Assembly (NCBI GenBank): GCA_003955985.1
Contig: CP033784.1
Location: 1,178,001 to 1,242,000, forward strand
Source: Corynebacterium jeikeium
GTDB taxonomy: Bacteria > Actinomycetota > Actinomycetes > Mycobacteriales > Mycobacteriaceae
Reading direction: 5' to 3'
Length of the DNA stretch: 64,000 nucleotides
Shown here: positions 59,905 to 64,000 of the stretch, piece by piece
Layout of the letters: every line of letters begins with the position of its first letter
How positions within the stretch are numbered: the first letter of the stretch is position 1
The notes under the pieces: model-generated
Told to the model about the DNA's origin: nothing
The model's input: only the letters and a program-made list of their open reading frames with translations
The model's database searches: none
Made by a program: the position numbers and the translations under genes

Positions 59905-61470
59905 TTACTGTTTATCCTCCAAGAGCTCGGTGGGGAGAATCAGACCATGGCGAACCAGGTCAACGACGATGGGAACTAGGGCGTCCTTGATTGCAGGGAC
60001 TTCGGACTCATCAAAGGCTCCAAACATTGCCATGATGTCGATGACGGAGCCCAGAGCAGCTTCGGGATGCAGCGCACCCAGAATGGTTGCCACGGACTCA
60101 TCGATTGAGTGTGTCCAGGCGGGGCCGTCGGTGCGTGAGATGCGCGTATCGAACTCAGTGAAGCCCTGGCCGCTGTCGACGTCGGCAAGCGAAACGCGTT
60201 CTAAGGCGACGCCAGGGCGCAGAGTAAAGGCAGCTTCGAGGATGGTGTTAGCAGTTTGTGCGCGAAGCCATTCGGCGCGGCCGAGATACTCCTGGGCTTC
60301 GGCGCCGAAGGGAGCGGCCAAAGGCTGCGGCATTTCTTCGCACACGGCGGAAGTCGGGCCGGCAATGCGTTGGACTGTGATGTAGCCGAACCCGATGCCT
60401 GTCACGCCGCTGTTGCGGAAGTGCTCCAGCCAGGCACGGGAGCGCTCGCAGCCTTCTGGGCTGCGGGGGTCGATGGACTCGTCTCGAAGCCAGGTGCCGA
60501 TGTATTCCGCCGGCGTGGCGACATCTCGTTGTGTTACCCACACTTCGAGGCCTTCAGCAGGGAGCCAAGAGGCGATGCGCTGTTGCCAACTTTCGCCTTC
60601 GATATGGGCCCAAGCACCGAGCAGATGCGCCGTGCCGCCGTCGGTGAGATGGTCGGCCAGACCGCGGATCATAAGTTCGGTGGCACCGTCCAGATTCAAT
60701 CCTGAGTCACGGTAAACATGTTCCACACTTGGCAGCCCTACGACGAACGGCGGGTTCGCCACAATGCGGTCAAACTTCTTGCCTGCAACCGGTTCAAACC
60801 ACGAACCTTCGACGGCCTGCGCCTGGTCGAAGCCATTTGCGGCGAAAGTAGCGCGGGCAAAAAACAGCGCCCGGGGGTGAATGTCCGTCGCGACAATCGA
60901 CTTTGCATCCGGCTGGGCAAGACTCTGGACGCCACAACCGGCACCGAGGTCGAGTACGGATTCCACCGCCGAGGTCGGCGAAATATCGAGGAGGGAGCGG
61001 GAAGCCCGCCCTACGCCCAAGACATGATCGGGTCCAGGAACGTGATCGCTCATAGAGGCATCGCGGTCGGAAAAGACAATACGGTCGACTCCCGCAATCT
61101 CGACCGGGCGCACATCGATACACACCTGTGCGTTGGTGGCGGTGCCGGCAAGTATGCCGCTGCCCAGTAACTTGGCTGTCAGCTCAGCCCCAAATAGCTG
61201 CTGTGCGTCGGCGAAATCGCCCAGGATGAAAAGACGCAACGCGGTCACAGTGTCCGCAGAAACGCCCTCAGTTTCGGTAAGTAGAACATCGACAACGCCG
61301 GGCTCACCGCGGTCCAGCGCGGCCAGTCCCTCGGCGCCTAGGACTCGACGCAGTGACTCACTGGAAAACTCAAGGCGCCTGAGCGCGGTGGCAAATTCCT
61401 CCGCACAGTCGACAAAATCACGAAGCTGCTGATCAGTCGGTGGGGTGAAGGTGGAGGGGGAAAAGGTCAT
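59905..61470 (-). CDS. class I SAM-dependent methyltransferase, large actinobacterial type
   Basis: The substrate is unknown. The protein has about 521 aa in three parts: an N-terminal helical domain (1-150), a Rossmann methyltransferase core with VLDLGAGCGVQSL near residue 172 and the NPPF motif (VANPPFVVGL) typical of N-methylation of amides or bases, and a C-terminal extension from about 390. The NPPF motif suggests an HemK/RsmC-like target such as rRNA or protein Gln. ATG 61470 is chosen; GTG 61479 is possible. dtd follows at once. Confidence 0.82.
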   Translation of the reverse strand: MTFSPSTFTPPTDQQLRDFVDCAEEFATALRRLEFSSESLRRVLGAEGLAALDRGEPGVVDVLLTETEGVSADTVTALRLFILGDFADAQQLFGAELTAKLLGSGILAGTATNAQVCIDVRPVEIAGVDRIVFSDRDASMSDHVPGPDHVLGVGRASRSLLDISPTSAVESVLDLGAGCGVQSLAQPDAKSIVATDIHPRALFFARATFAANGFDQAQAVEGSWFEPVAGKKFDRIVANPPFVVGLPSVEHVYRDSGLNLDGATELMIRGLADHLTDGGTAHLLGAWAHIEGESWQQRIASWLPAEGLEVWVTQRDVATPAEYIGTWLRDESIDPRSPEGCERSRAWLEHFRNSGVTGIGFGYITVQRIAGPTSAVCEEMPQPLAAPFGAEAQEYLGRAEWLRAQTANTILEAAFTLRPGVALERVSLADVDSGQGFTEFDTRISRTDGPAWTHSIDESVATILGALHPEAALGSVIDIMAMFGAFDESEVPAIKDALVPIVVDLVRHGLILPTELLEDKQ

Positions 61471-61508
61471 CGTAGGCACTACCTTCGTCGTAAAGCGGGG
61501 CGGAGGGG

Positions 61509-62048
61509 CTAGTTAGGGGAGCTTGACGACGAATCGTCGTCTTCCGGCATATCGATGACATTTGCGTCATCGAAGGGATTTGAGGTGGTCTCGTTACCGG
61601 ACTGCGTCGGTGCGTCGGTGTCTTCGGTACTGGCGGCAGAACCGAGCGCGCGCATCTCTGCTTCCTTGAGGGCGCGCTGGCGTTGCTGCTCCTCCCATTT
61701 GCGGTTTTGCTCGCGTACAACTCCAGGCTTGTAGACGCGCGGCTTACGCTTGTCAGCGGGTTCTCCAACGCCATTGGCGATGACAACCGCGATCCACGGC
61801 ATGGGTACGGAGACGACCATGAGAATCGCTGCAATCCACGGCACATCCCACCACAGATAAAAAGCGCCGGAAAGAAGCAGCAGCGGAATGCGAGACCATT
61901 GCAGAGCCGCGTAGACGTGGCGGCGGTGGTCATAGTTGCGAATCCGAGAGCCGCGGGCGTCGGTAATCAACGCCGCGTCTTTCTTGCGTCGCCGGGAACT
62001 TCCGCGTTTCGGCAGCGCGGAGTCGCGACGGTCATTGATTCGCGCCAT
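61509..62048 (-). CDS. DUF3099 domain-containing membrane protein
   Basis: This 179-aa protein belongs to the actinobacterial DUF3099 family of unknown function. It has a basic N-terminus (RRRKKDAALITDARGSRIRNY), two membrane helices at about residues 48-88 (including PWIAAILMVVSVPMPWIAVVI), then a charged, Gln/Glu-rich cytoplasmic tail. It is transcribed toward the methyltransferase and dtd. ATG 62048 is the only sensible start. Confidence 0.85.
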   Translation of the reverse strand: MARINDRRDSALPKRGSSRRRKKDAALITDARGSRIRNYDHRRHVYAALQWSRIPLLLLSGAFYLWWDVPWIAAILMVVSVPMPWIAVVIANGVGEPADKRKPRVYKPGVVREQNRKWEEQQRQRALKEAEMRALGSAASTEDTDAPTQSGNETTSNPFDDANVIDMPEDDDSSSSSPN

Positions 62049-62222
62049 GGTTGTCTAGCATACGCCTGTGGCGTGGGGTCGTCTCAACTAGCTATGTCCG
62101 TTGCAGCCGCATGCTCGCGTAGTCGTAGCGATGTTGTGGATGGCTGTGGAAGGCAGCAGTCAGCAGCGGCCAGCACCTGGGTCACTGGGCATAATTTGAC
62201 CGATGGGGCACAATTGGAATCT

Positions 62223-62471
62223 GTGAGCACTCCATTGAAGACGACAAAGACGATTGAACGCACCGATACCCGCGTCGATGAGTCGACGAGGGACGATACC
62301 CCGAAGTTCTTCCATTACGTCAAGAAGGACCAGATCGTGAACTCCGCGGTCAACGGCTCCTACGTCGTTGCTCTGTGCGGTGAAACCTTCCCTGTGAAGA
62401 AGTCAGCGAAGCCGGGTTCACCGGTATGCCCTGACTGCGAGCGGATTTACAAGTCCCTGCGTCGCAAGTGA
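62223..62471 (+). CDS. DUF3039 domain-containing protein
   Basis: This 82-aa protein is of the actinobacterial DUF3039 family. It has a polar N-terminus, then HYVKKDQIVNSAVNGSYVVA and a zinc-ribbon-like pair: ALCGETF and VCPDCERIY. GTG 62223 is chosen as the first start giving just the conserved domain; the frame is open much farther upstream, but that part is antisense to the DUF3099 gene. Its stop overlaps the GTG of the next helicase gene (GTGA), implying coupled function or expression. Confidence 0.85.
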   Translation: MSTPLKTTKTIERTDTRVDESTRDDTPKFFHYVKKDQIVNSAVNGSYVVALCGETFPVKKSAKPGSPVCPDCERIYKSLRRK

Positions 62472-64000
62472 GCGGGCTTCGTAAATGGCAGCAGGAGGCC
62501 CTCGACAAATACCTGGCGACTAACCCCAAGGACTTCCTTGCAGTGGCGACACCGGGCGCAGGTAAGACGACCTTCGCCTTGCGTATCGCCAGTGAGTTGC
62601 TGTCGCGCCGGATCGTCGAGCGCATCATCGTCGTGGTTCCCACTGAGCACCTGAAAGTGCAGTGGGCTGCTTCCGCTGCTCGTTCGGGGATTGCGTTGGA
62701 TCCCAAATTCACCAACGCCAAGGGTGTGGTAAACCCCTCCTACCAGGGAATTGTTGTGACCTACGCCCAAGTCGCAGTGCATCCGTTTAAGCACCATGCC
62801 GTAGCCACCGCTCGGCCGACATTGGTGATTCTGGACGAGGTGCACCACGGCGGCGATGCCAAGAGCTGGGGCGACGGTATTTCCGAAGCTTACGGCGATG
62901 TCGAACGCCGCCTGTGCCTAACTGGTACGCCGTTCCGCTCCGATGACGCAGCGATTCCGTTTGTTCGCTACTCGCCGGACGGCGATGGTTACTCGCGTTC
63001 CGTCGCTGATTACACGTACGGCTATTCCAATGCGCTTGCCGACGGCGTTGTCCGCCCGGTGGTCTTTCTGGCTTATTCCGGTGAAGCCCGCTGGCGTGAT
63101 AGTGCGGGCGATGAGTTTGCTGCGCGTCTGGGCACCGTGATGAGTCCAGAGGAGACCACGCGTGCTTGGCGCACCGCGCTTGACCCAAAGGGCGAGTGGA
63201 TGCCATCTGTGCTGCGGGCAGCGCACACCCGGCTCTCGCAGATGAGGCAGCATATCCCGGACGCGGGTGGCCTGGTTATCGCCTCCGACGCGGCAACTGC
63301 CCGTGCGTACAAACGCATTCTCGAGCAGATTGCCTCTACGCCGGTGGCGTTGGTGCTCTCGGATGAACCGGGCTCGTCGGAACGAATCAAGACTTTCTCC
63401 GAGTCCACCGATGAGTGGATGGTGGCCGTGCGCATGGTCTCCGAAGGCGTGGACGTGCCGAGGCTGGCGGTCGGCGTGTACGCGACCAGTTCCTCGACTC
63501 CACTATTCTTCGCGCAGGCTATCGGACGATTCGTGCGAAGCCGCATGCCAGGGGAGACTGCTTCGGTCTTCTTGCCGTCGATCCCGGTGCTGCTCGACTT
63601 GGCCTCGCAGATGGAGGTGCAGCGCAACCACGTGCTCGGCAAGCCGGATCGGCCTTCGGAAGGCTGGGAAGATGACTTGGTCGCTGAGGCCAATCGCCGC
63701 AAGGATGAGCCCGACGAATTGCTGCCGGCCTACGAATCCATTGGCGCGGATGCTGAACTTGACTACCTCATCTACGACGGCTCCTCCTACGGCACCGCAA
63801 CCGTTGCCGGTTCCGCCGAAGAGGCCGATTATCTGGGTTTGCCAGGGCTTCTCGACGCCGATCAGATGCGACTCTTGCTGCGTCAGCGGCAGGATGAACA
63901 GCTTAAAGCCGCCAGTGCCCGAGAGAAGGAAGCCCGCGAGGAGGCGAGGGAATCGTCGTCAAGCGGAGGCGAAGGGGGCGCGGTGCACCGCATTGAAGGA
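62468..64000 (+). CDS. DEAD/DEAH-box helicase, 3' end beyond window
   Basis: This SF2 helicase is cut by the window end after 511 codons. Walker A is ATPGAGKTTFA near residue 30, motif II is VILDEVHHGGD, motif III LTGTPFR, and motif VI AIGRFVRSR. GTG 62468 overlaps the DUF3039 stop by four bases. This layout, a small DUF3039 protein followed by a helicase, is conserved in Actinomycetota. The visible end is charged (EAREEARESSSSGGEGG). Its substrate is unknown; similarity to RadD/XPB-like helicases is general. Confidence 0.9.
   Translation, partial: MSGLRKWQQEALDKYLATNPKDFLAVATPGAGKTTFALRIASELLSRRIVERIIVVVPTEHLKVQWAASAARSGIALDPKFTNAKGVVNPSYQGIVVTYAQVAVHPFKHHAVATARPTLVILDEVHHGGDAKSWGDGISEAYGDVERRLCLTGTPFRSDDAAIPFVRYSPDGDGYSRSVADYTYGYSNALADGVVRPVVFLAYSGEARWRDSAGDEFAARLGTVMSPEETTRAWRTALDPKGEWMPSVLRAAHTRLSQMRQHIPDAGGLVIASDAATARAYKRILEQIASTPVALVLSDEPGSSERIKTFSESTDEWMVAVRMVSEGVDVPRLAVGVYATSSSTPLFFAQAIGRFVRSRMPGETASVFLPSIPVLLDLASQMEVQRNHVLGKPDRPSEGWEDDLVAEANRRKDEPDELLPAYESIGADAELDYLIYDGSSYGTATVAGSAEEADYLGLPGLLDADQMRLLLRQRQDEQLKAASAREKEAREEARESSSSGGEGGAVHRIEG

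Overview
The window is a chromosomal segment of a Corynebacterium (Actinomycetota). The evidence is gene order: dapB-thyX-dapA-rnj-ftsK, terC-pgsA-cinA-clgR-pspA, recA-recX-miaB-miaA-dapF, lexA/divS-nrdR-hrpA and sigB/dtxR-galE are blocks I know from corynebacterial chromosomes. Start codons are often GTG and coding sequence is moderately GC-rich. The species is inference only: an IS1249-type element, a secreted ceramidase and a feoAB locus suggest a skin-associated species, perhaps near C. amycolatum or C. xerosis.

Layout. 1-4.6 kb: lysine and thymidylate synthesis (dapB, cut by the window edge; thyX; dapA) and RNase J. 4.6-11.7 kb: ftsK, a manganese riboswitch with terC, pgsA, cinA and the regulator clgR. 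11.8-14.7 kb: pspA, and on the minus strand the biotin ECF transporter bioY-bioM-bioN. 14.7-23.7 kb: recombination and tRNA modification (recA, recX, miaB, miaA) with dapF and several conserved actinobacterial unknowns. 23.8-27.6 kb: a ferrous-iron locus (feoA, feoB, FeoC-like) divergent from an unknown protein with a Cys/Gly/His tail. 27.6-35 kb: hflX, a uracil permease, and a minus-strand fructose PTS operon (sugR-like, fruK, ptsF, ptsH). 35-37.2 kb: the SOS pair lexA/divS, then nrdR. 37.2-43.8 kb (minus): hrpA, trhO and a DUF1846 protein. 44-47.5 kb: a Tat-exported ceramidase and a membrane protein with a low-complexity N-terminus. 47.6-49.8 kb: the peroxide module ahpC-ahpD divergent from oxyR. 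49.8-51.2 kb: a complete IS1249-like insertion sequence. 51.2-64 kb, mostly minus: a DUF3516 helicase, PAC2 protein, galE, dtxR, sigB, dtd, a methyltransferase and DUF3099; on the plus strand DUF4192, DUF3039 and a helicase cut by the window end.

How the parts relate. Several regulators lie beside likely targets: OxyR beside ahpCD, LexA beside divS, the SugR-like repressor in the fructose PTS operon, ClgR upstream of pspA. Metal handling recurs: Mn riboswitch-terC, a feo promoter with repeated TTAGG(T/C)GTACC elements, and dtxR.

Most of the window is ordinary core genome and I found no CRISPR, prophage, rRNA or tRNA. The least ordinary items are an IS sitting in the loop of a bidirectional terminator between oxyR and the DUF3516 helicase gene, with a perfect 8-bp target duplication; a Mn riboswitch whose terminator also holds the terC ribosome-binding site; the divergent feo/Cys-tail locus; and the exported ceramidase. 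Every function here is read from motifs and gene order. No database search was run.
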